A DNA stretch of 32,330 nucleotides from Caballeronia udeis. Its GTDB lineage: Bacteria > Pseudomonadota > Gammaproteobacteria > Burkholderiales > Burkholderiaceae. The notes under the pieces were generated by a model. The model saw nothing but the letters and a program-made list of their open reading frames with translations, was not told the origin of the DNA and made no database searches. The stretch is taken from assembly GCF_001544555.2 (NCBI RefSeq), contig NZ_FCOK02000098.1:1-32330 (forward strand). The letters run 5' to 3'. A program made the translations under genes and the position numbers. Below, piece after piece: positions 24,076 to 31,919 of this stretch (position 1 is its first letter; the number at the start of each line of letters is the position of its first letter).

Positions 24076-25281
24076 CTATCCTTTTTGCCAGAGACTCGAG
24101 ATCTTGTCGTCCACCCGGTCGACGAACTGGTCGCACGGGGTTCGAATTCGCCGGAGAGTCTCTGCGCCACCCTCATAGACCGTGAGGTCGTAGACGGTCG
24201 CGAACCGCATATTGGTGTTTCGCGCAACGTCGGTTTCGGGTATCTCGACAGGTATCACCCTCGAGCCGTAGAGTTGCGAAATCCAAGACTGAACGGCTTT
24301 CGCAGCGGGCTTTGGCGTCATCCGGGTCACCAAGATGTCGATGAAATCGAATTCCTTCCTCGACTCATCCCCTCTAGCGGCCATGCCGGTCACCAAGTCC
24401 GAGAAGAGATGCCAAAACTGCACCATGGACGCGAAAGCCAGCACGTCCGGAACGACTGGCACAATCACACCGTCAGCCGCGAAAATGGCATTGATCGTCA
24501 GGTAGCTAAGCGTGGGGGCCGTATCGAGGATGATGTAGTCGTATTCATCGCGCAGAGCTTCAAGGCCCTTGTGAAGTACGTTCTCAAAGCGCTCGCCACG
24601 GGCGCCCGCGGAAGCGCGAGCGGGCAGCATGAACTCCGCGTTGAACAATTCCGTCGACGAAGGGATCAGATCGAGGTTTGGCCAGTAAGTGGACTGAGGA
24701 AGCGTCGACATGTCGAACGGCTCTCCCTTCAAGAACGCTTCGACCAAAGGCATGATCGTCTGCGACGCGTCAACCTCAGCGTGCGGATTTATCCCATAAA
24801 GCGTCGTGGCGCTTCCTTGCGGGTCTAGGTCGATATGACAGACTCGTCGACCCCGCCGCAACGCGAGCCCCTGCGCCAGGATGGTCGACATCGTAGTTTT
24901 CGTGACGCCGCCCTTGAAGTTGGCTACTGCAATGACTTTGCCTGGACCGTTACGCGGGGCAGGGTTCAATTCGGCCTTAACCCACTGAACCGCCTCCTCC
25001 ACGGTAAACTGTCGTGGAGCGCCTCGACGGGACTGCGTGCCTTGCGGAAGCTCGCCTTTCTTCAGGGCGTAAGCCATCCGCTGTGTGTCTATGCCACACA
25101 TCTCTTGCACGCGGGCGGAACTGATCAACGGCGGGACTTTCCGCGGGAACGGTTCAAGCAGCTCGTCGCGAATCTTCTGAAGCATGAAGTCAGATAGGCC
25201 GGCGAGCTTGATGAGGTCTTCGGGCGTCGTCTTTCCGGGATTCGCGAGGTCGAGATCCATAGCGTTCTTAGGGCGTTCCAT
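24076..25281 (-). CDS. parA: ParA partition ATPase with N-terminal helix-turn-helix (replicon 2)
   Basis: The 401-residue protein is a long type Ia ParA. Residues about 45-100 form the DNA binding part (PLISSARVQEMCGIDTQRMAYALKKGELP, QFTVEEAVQWV). The ATPase begins near 118 with AVANFKGGVTKTTMS (Walker A KGGVTKTT), then VCHIDLDPQGSATTL and IILDTAPTLSYL. Such ParA proteins repress their own operon; the inverted repeat at 25295-25332 is a fitting operator. The start at 25281 has a poorly placed ribosome binding site; an ATG seven codons in (25260) is an alternative. Confidence 0.93.
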   Translation of the reverse strand: MERPKNAMDLDLANPGKTTPEDLIKLAGLSDFMLQKIRDELLEPFPRKVPPLISSARVQEMCGIDTQRMAYALKKGELPQGTQSRRGAPRQFTVEEAVQWVKAELNPAPRNGPGKVIAVANFKGGVTKTTMSTILAQGLALRRGRRVCHIDLDPQGSATTLYGINPHAEVDASQTIMPLVEAFLKGEPFDMSTLPQSTYWPNLDLIPSSTELFNAEFMLPARASAGARGERFENVLHKGLEALRDEYDYIILDTAPTLSYLTINAIFAADGVIVPVVPDVLAFASMVQFWHLFSDLVTGMAARGDESRKEFDFIDILVTRMTPKPAAKAVQSWISQLYGSRVIPVEIPETDVARNTNMRFATVYDLTVYEGGAETLRRIRTPCDQFVDRVDDKISSLWQKG

Positions 25282-25294
25282 TCCGGTGGTTGTG

Positions 25295-25332
25295 TTCTAT
25301 CGTTTGGGCGAAAATACGGCCAGCCGATAGAA
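25295..25332. promoter_or_regulatory. Spaced inverted repeat upstream of parA
   Basis: TTCTATCG (25295-25302) and CGATAGAA (25325-25332) are perfect complements whose starts are 30 bases apart, about three helical turns. They lie within 51 bases upstream of the parA start and fit an operator for ParA autoregulation. A 10-bp palindrome AAGTTAACTT follows near 25369. Confidence 0.6.
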
Positions 25333-25483
25333 TTTCCCCGAAGCGTAGCTGTCGCCTTGGGTAAACGCAAGTTAACTTTTACGGGGATGTATCGCCTGGG
25401 AGCCCTTTAAATGCTGGGTTCGGCGGATTTTCGTGAGAAATTACGTGAGGAAAAGCGCTGGTGGAGCAGGCTGCTACCGCCCC

Positions 25484-25497
25484 TTTCGCATGCGAAA
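25484..25497. promoter_or_regulatory. 14-bp palindrome, candidate parS, copy 2
   Basis: TTTCGCATGCGAAA is identical to the palindrome at 20806-20819. It lies between the integrase stop codon and the parA control region. With the first copy it frames the whole replicon 2 module. Confidence 0.6.
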
Positions 25498-25499
25498 AA

Positions 25500-27398
25500 T
25501 TAGCTTTGCGCGTCGAGAAGCGCGTCCTCGAAGAACGCATTGACTGCTCTGTAACGCCGCGCGCTGTCCCCTTTTGTATAGATCGTCGTCGTGGCCAGGC
25601 TGGCGTGCCCGAGGTTCGTCTGCACGTCGCGCACGTCCGCGCCGCTGTCGAGGGTGTGGTTGACGTGGGTATGGCGCAGCCAGTGCGTGCTGGCATTGCG
25701 CAGATCGGCCGCGGCGCCGGGGTAGCGGGTCTCCAGCTGATCCGCTGCGCGCTCGAAGATCCGCTTGAACAGGCGGGCAACGGCGTCCGGCGTCAGTCGC
25801 CTGCCGGTCTGCAGATGCGCAATCAGCGGTGTATCTTTCGGGCACCCCAGCAGCGCGGGCATGCCGTGGGACGTCAGGGTGCGCTCCAGTTCGGCCATCA
25901 GTTTTTCCGGCATGGGCACGCGCCGGTTACGGCGCCCCTTGCCCCGTACCTTTAGCTCCCACGCGTCGTCCAGTGCGCCGTCCAGCGCCGCACGCGTCAG
26001 ATCACCCGTCATCGCCCCGGCCAGTTCCGCCCGGCGCAGGCCGGTGGCGTACGCAAATAGCAGGGTGAAGTGGTCGCGCTGCTCCTCCGGCGTGTACTCG
26101 ATCCGCCGCGTCGTCTGCAGCACGTATTTCCATTGGGCGTGCGTGAGGGTGCGCCCGGTGGTATTGACCGCCTCGACCTCGCTGGACCTTGGCAGGCCGT
26201 CAAACGGGTTGCTGGCCAGATACCTCTGACCGACCAGCCAGCTGAACATGGCACGCAGGATCTTGCGCGCGTCCACGCGACTGCGGTCTTTGAGCGGGCC
26301 GGCGAACGGTCGCCAGGCGGGCTCGAAGCGCTCGACGCGGCCGCGGCCAACCCAGCGCGCGGCTGGCTGGGGGTCCGTCAGGAACACATCAATGTATTCC
26401 GCGCAGTCCAGCGTGTTCAGCGACGACAGGGGTTTTCCCTTCTGCACGATCGCCCACAGCAGCAGGCGCTCGCCCTCGCGCCGGTACGTCCGCGCGGTGT
26501 CGGGGCTGCGGGCGCCGCGAATCCTCACCCAGGCGGAGACTGCCGCCAGATCCGTGTTCAGTTCGGCCTGGTGGGCGGGAACGGGCGCGCGGTTCAGACC
26601 TTGCGAGCCGTCGAGTTCGGCGGAGACGCGCAGCGCTTCCATCGGCACGATGTCCGGCACCGTGCCACCGATCGGCGGCCGTAACAGCGCGGGATGTCCG
26701 GCCTGCAGCTGCCGGCGCGGTGTGGTGGCCAGCGGTGACAGTACCTGTCCGAGCGATCCGGCGTGCAGCGACAGCCAGTCCATGATGCGCTGCGCGCCCT
26801 TCGGACCGAGTTTCGGCACCTCGGCGTGCCAGCGGTTGCGGCGTCGGCCGATCAGGGCCAGCAGGTCCGCGAGCGTCGCCAGGCCCGCGGCCGTGAGGCG
26901 CGCCACGACGGCGGGCTCGAACCAGCCTTCCAGCGGGTGATGCGGCACCGGATCGTGAACCAGCGCCTTTTCCATGCGGGCCAGCGCGTCGGCCTGCCGG
27001 CGCCGCAGCCGGGCGTTGCGGGCAATGCGCCGGTCAACGCGGGGCGAGGCCTCGGGCGGAAAGTCCGCGCGATACAGCTCCAGCAGTTCCGCCTCGCTGT
27101 AGACGCCGTCCGGATCGACGCTATCGCGGTACGCGTCGAGCGTCGGCACGGAGTCCTGCGCGTGCAGCTCGGCCGGCGGAATACTGCCCGGTTTCAGTCG
27201 CAGCAGGTGCGCGGCCTCGATGTCGCGGGCACGGCGCGCGGCCACCGACAGCGTGTCGCGCAACGTGGCGATCAAGCGGCGTGTCACGCGCACGTCCGTG
27301 CCGGTGTCGCCGTAGCTCGCGTGCAGTTGCACGTCAGTGAGGCCGTCGAGATAGCCCCGGTACAGGGCGAAGTGCTGGCGGGTCAGGCGTCGGTTCAT
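25500..27398 (-). CDS. Large tyrosine recombinase (integrase) with DUF3701-type N-terminus
   Basis: I place the start at 27398 (MNRRLTRQHFALYRGYLDGL), giving 632 residues, because that is where family-like sequence begins; no strong ribosome binding site is seen. The N-terminal 230 residues resemble DUF3701 (LTRQHFALYRGYLDGLTD, TLADLLALIGRRRNRWHAEVPKLG). The catalytic domain has R in ATGLRRAEL, K in VRGKGRRNR, HWLRHTHVNH, LGHASLATTTIY and so a full R-K-H-R-H-Y set. Recombinases of this type sit beside rep-par loci on Burkholderia replicons and may resolve multimers. It is transcribed toward parA. GC content is higher than in its neighbours. Confidence 0.9.
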   Translation of the reverse strand: MNRRLTRQHFALYRGYLDGLTDVQLHASYGDTGTDVRVTRRLIATLRDTLSVAARRARDIEAAHLLRLKPGSIPPAELHAQDSVPTLDAYRDSVDPDGVYSEAELLELYRADFPPEASPRVDRRIARNARLRRRQADALARMEKALVHDPVPHHPLEGWFEPAVVARLTAAGLATLADLLALIGRRRNRWHAEVPKLGPKGAQRIMDWLSLHAGSLGQVLSPLATTPRRQLQAGHPALLRPPIGGTVPDIVPMEALRVSAELDGSQGLNRAPVPAHQAELNTDLAAVSAWVRIRGARSPDTARTYRREGERLLLWAIVQKGKPLSSLNTLDCAEYIDVFLTDPQPAARWVGRGRVERFEPAWRPFAGPLKDRSRVDARKILRAMFSWLVGQRYLASNPFDGLPRSSEVEAVNTTGRTLTHAQWKYVLQTTRRIEYTPEEQRDHFTLLFAYATGLRRAELAGAMTGDLTRAALDGALDDAWELKVRGKGRRNRRVPMPEKLMAELERTLTSHGMPALLGCPKDTPLIAHLQTGRRLTPDAVARLFKRIFERAADQLETRYPGAAADLRNASTHWLRHTHVNHTLDSGADVRDVQTNLGHASLATTTIYTKGDSARRYRAVNAFFEDALLDAQS

Positions 27399-27464
27399 GG
27401 CTGTAGTTAAGGGCGTTCTGGCCGGTTTCTTGACAGGTCCGGGTGCGCGACCAATACTGGATTG

Positions 27465-27537
27465 ACACAGTGCGAGTACATCGAAAGGTGACCTCTGACG
27501 CCGCCTCACCCCCTCTGGGTCAGGCGGCGTTTTCATT
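27465..27537 (+). ncRNA. Possible short RNA divergent from the integrase
   Basis: TTGACA (27430-27435) and AATACT (27453-27458), spaced 17 bases, form a plausible plus-strand promoter. About 70 bases on, a perfect 9-bp stem ACGCCGCCT (27498-27506)/AGGCGGCGT (27522-27530) with TTTTC is an intrinsic terminator. No frame lies between. The transcript would overlap the upstream leader of the integrase. The terminator is firm; the RNA is tentative. Confidence 0.4.
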
Positions 27538-28254
27538 TCACGGTCGCCAACGCGATGGCATCCACACCAAATAGTTCTTTGCTATCAGGCACTTGGGCGA
27601 AGGCTATCACTGACCCCTCAATCTGACAAGCCAAATCGCCATTCGCGATAACTCCGGTTATCAGATGTGGCGATTTTCCATCCGGCGGCTAAATTTGTAC
27701 TGCCTTCTGAAAAAGCCCGTATTCGCGTTTCCGGGAAGGAGGTCGCACGTTGACGGCGCGACCCGGCGACGTTGGCCCAGTGCTTGACGAGAGCGGGCAC
27801 ATCGCGTTCGACTTGTGCGGGATTGCAGTGGGATTTCATCAAGTTCGACGGCGCGACTATATGAATAATCGCAACGACTTGGTGAGGCGCTCGAACGGGC
27901 ATGACTTAAGAGAGTTGCCGTGCAGCGGTCCCAATCGGACTGCGAACAGGCGAGGGCATGAAGCAGCTGACGCCAAGTCAACACAAAGCGGCGGTGCGCT
28001 GACTTAAGTCGCACGGAGCAACTACTGGCGAAGGAACTATCTATAAACAACCTGCCAACTCGGCGACGGAGGAGGAGGGCGCCTCCGCCTGCAAGTGGAG
28101 CGGCTGCTCGAGTGCCTTTGTTCACCTGACGTGCGTCACTGATCGATATCGGCGAGCGCTGGTCGCGGAGGGGCGCCAGGTACTCGAAGGATGATCGAAG
28201 CATTTCAAGCTCTCTGGCGGATATTCGGCGCTCTTCAATGACCGATCACAAGGA
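27538..28254. other. Gene-free region with a 44-bp palindrome
   Basis: The two minus-strand frames here (94 and 180 codons) overlap each other, lack ribosome binding sites and match nothing I know. The notable object is a nested dyad at 27633-27676: AAATCGCC outside, GATAAC and GTTATC inside around TCCG, then GGCGATTT. The outer 8-bp and inner 6-bp arms are perfect, the 6-base parts between them are not. It is 235 bases upstream of the integrase start. Confidence 0.55.
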
Positions 28255-28283
28255 TCAGCCATGATATAATAGGTCATGGCTGA
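28255..28283 (+). promoter_or_regulatory. Promoter-operator of the tumE-tumA pair
   Basis: A consensus -10 box TATAAT (28265-28270) lies between perfect 8-bp arms TCAGCCAT (28255-28262) and ATGGCTGA (28276-28283). The ATG of the toxin is the start of the right arm, only 6 bases after the -10 box, so the transcript should begin at or next to the AUG. The -35 region is weak. The dyad fits autorepression by the antitoxin. Confidence 0.7.
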
Positions 28284-28572
28284 CAGAAAAATTTATGATG
28301 ACCGCCACGCCATCGCGAAGCGCAGAGGTAACGGCGAGCTACGACGCGAGGTGTGGGTTGACGGAGCCGGTACAGTGACCCGCTACAACCTTGCCTACAT
28401 CAACCACGACTTGCATCAGGGCGACAATGGCCGGGTGGTCGGCTACGACAATGCGCATGGCTTTCACCATCGACATTACTTTGGCCGCGTGGAACCCGTC
28501 GAGTTTGTCAGCTTTGACGACATCGAAGACCGGTTCGCACGCGACTGGACAGCGTTACGGAGAGAAACATGA
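28276..28572 (+). CDS. tumE: TumE-family toxin
   Basis: The 98-residue protein matches the TumE (DUF6516-like) family: REVWVDGAGTVTRYNLAYIN, then GDNGRVVGYDNAHGFHHRHYFG, then FVSFDDIEDRFARDW. The GYDNAHGxHHRH run is the family signature. TumE is the toxin of a type II toxin-antitoxin system described on bacterial plasmids. Its stop overlaps the start of the antitoxin gene by 4 bases (ATGA). No ribosome binding site precedes the AUG, which agrees with the leaderless promoter. Toxin first, antitoxin second is the order of this family. Confidence 0.85.
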   Translation: MADRKIYDDRHAIAKRRGNGELRREVWVDGAGTVTRYNLAYINHDLHQGDNGRVVGYDNAHGFHHRHYFGRVEPVEFVSFDDIEDRFARDWTALRRET

Positions 28573-28949
28573 AGAACACAGTGCTTGAAACGGCAGTTGG
28601 TACCGAGGCGGAATTTTTCGCGCGAGGTCGACGCATTGCGCAACGTGCCGATCGTAATGAGCGTATCCCGGAAGCGCACGTCGTCACTTTTGAAGATCCG
28701 GCTGACCTCGCGCGGCTGCTCACTGCTGCTCGGATCGGGCTTTTTCAGGCAATCAAAGCGGAGCCTGCGTCGATCACCGGCATTGCCACACGACTTCATC
28801 GCGATCGCAGCGCCGTTAAGCGCGACGTCGACGCGCTGCTACGCGCCGGCCTCGTGTCGGTCGAAACCGCCGTGAATGCCGGGCATGGCAACCACAAGGT
28901 CGTGCGAGCGGTGGCGTCGCGGGTCGATCTCCATGTACTCATTGCATGA
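28569..28949 (+). CDS. tumA: TumA-family antitoxin, winged helix
   Basis: The 126-residue product has a MarR-like winged helix: ARIGLFQAIKAEPASITGIATRLHRDRSAVKRDVDALLRAGLVS. The preceding TFEDPADLARLLTAAR is usual in the TumA antitoxins. It is translationally coupled to tumE through a 4-base overlap. It should neutralise the toxin and repress the promoter at 28255-28283. The pair probably stabilises the plasmid. The 120 bases after it hold nothing notable. Confidence 0.83.
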   Translation: MKNTVLETAVGTEAEFFARGRRIAQRADRNERIPEAHVVTFEDPADLARLLTAARIGLFQAIKAEPASITGIATRLHRDRSAVKRDVDALLRAGLVSVETAVNAGHGNHKVVRAVASRVDLHVLIA

Positions 28950-29072
28950 CGCGCTCGTTGAATGGACCGCGTCATTCGCAGCTTTGAAACCGAGAACACC
29001 GATCGATTGGACCTCCGCTAAATGGGGGCCCTCAAGAAACGGACTTTTGCGTACCCTAAGACCGAACGGCCC

Positions 29073-29507
29073 TTACGCGGTGCCGGCGTCACGCGGGTCT
29101 TCGCCTCGCTGCAATGAGGCAATCAACGGACACGACACGTGCCCCCTGCGCGAATGGCACGCGCACACGAGTTGGGCGAGCACCGCTTCCATGCGCTGGA
29201 GATCGGCGAGCTTGTCCTGAATGTCGCGGAGCTTGTGCTCCGCGAGGCTGCTTGCCTCGTCGCAGTGCGTTCCATCTTCCAGTTTCAGCAGGTCTGCGAT
29301 TTGGTCCAGGCTGAAGCCCAGCCGCTGCGCCGATTTGACGAACCGCACCCGGGTGACGTCAGCCTCACCATAGCGGCGAATGCTGCCGTACGACCTCTCC
29401 GGTTCGAGCAGCAACCCCTTGCGCTGATAGAACCGGATCGTCTCCACATTGACGCCGGCCGCCTTCGCGAAGGCGCCGATGGTCAGGCTTTCACAACCGT
29501 TTTCCAT
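29073..29507 (-). CDS. merR: MerR, mercury-responsive regulator
   Basis: With the start at 29507 (MENGCESLTIGAFAKAAG) the protein is 144 residues, the exact length of the Tn501/Tn21 MerR. The winged helix is followed by the dimerisation helix, and the three Hg(II)-binding cysteines are all present at 82, 117 and 126 (GTHCDE, CACHSRRGHVSC). It binds the divergent promoter at 29513-29543 as repressor and, with mercury, as activator. The regulator is intact although the operon it controls is broken. Confidence 0.96.
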   Translation of the reverse strand: MENGCESLTIGAFAKAAGVNVETIRFYQRKGLLLEPERSYGSIRRYGEADVTRVRFVKSAQRLGFSLDQIADLLKLEDGTHCDEASSLAEHKLRDIQDKLADLQRMEAVLAQLVCACHSRRGHVSCPLIASLQRGEDPRDAGTA

Positions 29508-29512
29508 ACCGC

Positions 29513-29543
29513 TTGACTCCGTACATAGGTACGGAAGTAAGGT
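29513..29543 (+). promoter_or_regulatory. mer promoter-operator
   Basis: TTGACT (29513-29518) and TAAGGT (29538-29543) are separated by 19 bases, the overlong spacer that MerR untwists. The spacer carries the MerR dyad (CCGTAC and GTACGG). The arrangement is that of Tn501 and Tn21, so induction of merT by Hg(II) should still work. Confidence 0.95.
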
Positions 29544-29578
29544 TACGCTATTCATTCAAGGCTCGAAAGGAAAAGCGT

Positions 29579-29929
29579 ATGGCTGAACAGCAGAACGGGC
29601 GCAGGGTGCTCTTCGCCGGCGGCCTAGCCGCGCTTCTCGCCTCAACCTGTTGCCTTGGCCCACTGGTATTGGTTGCATTAGGTGTCAGCGGGGCCTGGAT
29701 TGGCAATTTGACGGTACTCGAACCGTATCGCCCGATTTTCATCGGCGCTGCGCTGGTTGCGTTGTTCTTCGCCAGGCGGCGCATTTTCCGACCGGCATTG
29801 GCCTGCAAACCCGGCGAAGTGTGTGCGATTCCACAAGTGCGCACCGCGTACAAGCTCATCTTTTGGATCGTGGTCGCGCTGGTATTGATCGCGCTCGGTT
29901 TCCCCTACTTACTGCCCTTGTTCTATTGA
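29579..29929 (+). CDS. merT: MerT, mercuric ion transporter
   Basis: The 116-residue inner membrane protein has three hydrophobic segments (near residues 12-35, 45-66 and 92-113). Cysteine pairs lie at 24/25 (STCCLGP, first helix) and 76/82 (ACKPGEVC, cytoplasmic loop), as in functional MerT. AAAGGA lies 8 bases before the ATG. It takes Hg(II) into the cytoplasm. Without merA downstream, intact MerT would raise mercury sensitivity when induced. Confidence 0.96.
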   Translation: MAEQQNGRRVLFAGGLAALLASTCCLGPLVLVALGVSGAWIGNLTVLEPYRPIFIGAALVALFFARRRIFRPALACKPGEVCAIPQVRTAYKLIFWIVVALVLIALGFPYLLPLFY

Positions 29930-29942
29930 CCAGGAGTTCGTC

Positions 29943-29951
29943 ATGAAAAAA
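29943..29951 (+). pseudogene. merP: merP stub cut by ISL3-family element
   Basis: Thirteen bases after merT a ribosome binding site (AGGAG) and ATG AAA AAA remain, the usual start of merP (MKK). The next base begins the ISL3-family element. The rest of merP and all of merA are missing and no mer sequence resumes at the right end of the element, so an adjacent deletion accompanied or followed insertion. Confidence 0.75.
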
Positions 29952-31358
29952 GCCTCTTTCGAATCTCGAGTGGGTGGACTGCCGGGTCAAGTGCGGGCGC
30001 AAGCCCGGCGTAGCGAACACTTGACGCGCGTGGGTAAATAAGCTGGTGCAAGGCTGGTTGCGGCAGAATGCGGCAATCAGCCCTGCAAGACCAAGCGAAC
30101 TATGACGAACCAAACCCAGCTGTTTGAAGCCGCCTTGGGAATCAAGGCGCCGTGGTATGTGCAAGGCGTCGATTTCGGCACGGAACTGACGATTGCCGTG
30201 GACTTTGTCGCAGGCAGCCGGTTTGCGTACCCCGGGGTGCCGGGCGAACACCCGGTGCACGACACCGTCATCAAACGGCTGCGGCATCTCAACTTTTTCC
30301 AGTTCGACTGTTATCTGGAGGTGCGCGTGCCGCGTGTGCGCCTGCCGGACGGCTCGGTGCGGCTCGTAGAGCCTGACTGGATGGGCAAGCTGGATGGCTT
30401 TACGCTGCTGTTTGAAGCGCTCGTGCTGACGCTGTGCCGGGAGATGACATTTGCGGCGGTGGCTCGTCTGGTGAATCTGTCGTGGTACCGCGTGAAGGCC
30501 ATCTGTGATCGGTACGTGGATCTGGCCGTGGCCGCGACTGACTTGTCCGACGTCACCGCGGTGGCCATTGACGAAACCTCGTGCCGACGGGGCCATGACT
30601 ATGTCTCGCTGGTCGCCGACATGGATGCCAAGCGCGTGGTCTTCGTCACGCCAGGCAAGGATGCAGGCGTTGTCGAGCGCTTTGCCAGTCACCTGGAGAA
30701 ACACAACGCAACGCCTGCGCAAGTCAAATCGGTGAGCATCGACATGTCGCCCGCCTTCATTAAGGGCGTGGACAAGCATCTGCCCGATGCGCGCGTGACG
30801 TTCGACAAGTTTCATGTAGTTGCGCACGCGTCCAAAGCGCTCGATGGTGTGCGCCGCGAGCAGCAGAAGACCGATCCCGCACTGAAGGGCATGCGCTGGT
30901 CGTTGCTCAAGGATGCCGACACGCTGAATCTCGCGCAACTGACCGATCTCGAGGCGCTGATCAGCCAGTACACCACCAACCGCACGGCCCGTGCCTGGAT
31001 GTACCGTGAGCAGCTGCGCGAGATTCTCGATCGCAAGCAAATCCACGTGGTCTCCAAGATGTTGCGCCGGTGGTGTAGCAACGTCATGCGTTCCAAGGTT
31101 GAACCCATGAAGGAGGTCGCACGCATGATCCTTCGTCATTTCGACGGCATCGTCGCCTGGGCGCAGACACGCCAGACCAACGGTTTCATTGAAGCCATCA
31201 ATGGCCTGTTTCAAGCTGCCAAGCGCAAGGCGCGCGGATACGCCAGCTTTAAAACCATGCGAACCGTGCTGTTCCTCATCGCAGGCAAGCTCGACTTCTC
31301 GGCCTTCAACCCACATGCCTCGTAAGCCGCATTAGCCACTCCACTTTTGAAATAGCCC
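29952..31358 (+). mobile_element. ISL3-family insertion sequence
   Basis: One full transposase lies between imperfect terminal inverted repeats. The left end begins GCCTCTTTCGAATCTCGAGT and matches the complement of 31334-31357 at about 17 of 24 positions, including the block GAGTGG. The length of 1.4 kb is typical for ISL3 elements. I see no 8-bp target duplication, consistent with deletion of the mer genes beyond it. Confidence 0.8.
30102..31325 (+). CDS. ISL3-family transposase
   Basis: The 407-residue protein shows the ISL3 transposase plan. An N-terminal region includes a helix-turn-helix (EMTFAAVARLVNLSWYRVKAICDRY). The DDE core has AIDETSCRRGHDYVSLVADMD, then SIDMSPAFIKGVDKHLPDARVTFDKFHVV, then TNGFIEAINGLFQAAKRKARGY. 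The order and spacing are complete, so the element may be active. The start at 30102 has no strong ribosome binding site. Confidence 0.94.
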   Translation: MTNQTQLFEAALGIKAPWYVQGVDFGTELTIAVDFVAGSRFAYPGVPGEHPVHDTVIKRLRHLNFFQFDCYLEVRVPRVRLPDGSVRLVEPDWMGKLDGFTLLFEALVLTLCREMTFAAVARLVNLSWYRVKAICDRYVDLAVAATDLSDVTAVAIDETSCRRGHDYVSLVADMDAKRVVFVTPGKDAGVVERFASHLEKHNATPAQVKSVSIDMSPAFIKGVDKHLPDARVTFDKFHVVAHASKALDGVRREQQKTDPALKGMRWSLLKDADTLNLAQLTDLEALISQYTTNRTARAWMYREQLREILDRKQIHVVSKMLRRWCSNVMRSKVEPMKEVARMILRHFDGIVAWAQTRQTNGFIEAINGLFQAAKRKARGYASFKTMRTVLFLIAGKLDFSAFNPHAS

Positions 31359-31841
31359 TTATTTCCTCCTTTGTGGAAGTCATTTCCCTCGAGTTAATGC
31401 CGACGTCCAATACGCTTCCGCGCAAGTAGCCAACAAGCCCTACGTTTTTAGCACGATAGTCAAAGGTGCGAGCGCGTGTTGGCTACCACGCCATATCGTC
31501 AGGTCGCCACGAGAGCAGAATTGGCTACTTTACGTATGAATCACATAAAGCAGCATGAACGTTTGACAAAAATAAAGAGCTGCGAAACGAACGACGCAGC
31601 AAATGACGTCCGATCACATATTCTCCGCGAAAACTGGACAGCAATTCTTGACGATCCGAGGGGCGTTGTCGACAGGTCGCTCTTGGTGGGCGGACTCGGA
31701 CCTTACTGCCAGCCACCGCTACCGGCGTACCGACTTTTGCCAGTGACACCTTTAGTTCGCGTCTGCAAACGCTTTTGTGCCGAGGCCGGGGCGGCACGTG
31801 AGTCGCGGTAGCGTTGCGAGTTGATAATCATTGAAAGGCCT
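31359..31841. other. Gene-free region between two mobile elements
   Basis: A 111-codon plus-strand frame (31476-31811) lacks a ribosome binding site and any family likeness, so it is not called. The base composition is less GC-rich than most of the window. No repeats or terminators stand out. Confidence 0.4.
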
Positions 31842-31871
31842 CCTGGCCGCCCAGAGAAGGGGGCGGCCAGG
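31842..31871 (+). other. Hairpin in IS110 left end, possible bridge RNA part
   Basis: A perfect 11-bp stem CCTGGCCGCCC (31842-31852)/GGGCGGCCAGG (31861-31871) with an 8-base loop lies 48 bases upstream of the IS110 transposase start. In IS110 elements the non-coding left end upstream of the transposase encodes the bridge RNA that guides recombination. This hairpin may be a stem of that RNA, surviving in a truncated element. Confidence 0.45.
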
Positions 31872-31919
31872 GTCTAGAGTTGGGATGCAACGCTCAACCG
31901 ACCCGTTCAGGAGGCTGAA

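Noticed and set aside
27600..27630. GGGGTC on the minus strand as a possible Tn3-family inverted repeat end
   Set aside because: Only the first six bases agree; the rest does not follow the 38-bp Tn3 repeat and no Tn3 transposase is present.
27661..28203. A 180-codon minus-strand frame, and a 94-codon one at 27618-27902
   Set aside because: They overlap in different frames, are rich in Arg and Ser as expected of chance frames at high GC, and lack ribosome binding sites.
31476..31811. A 111-codon plus-strand frame between the ISL3 and IS110 elements
   Set aside because: No ribosome binding site and no recognisable motif.
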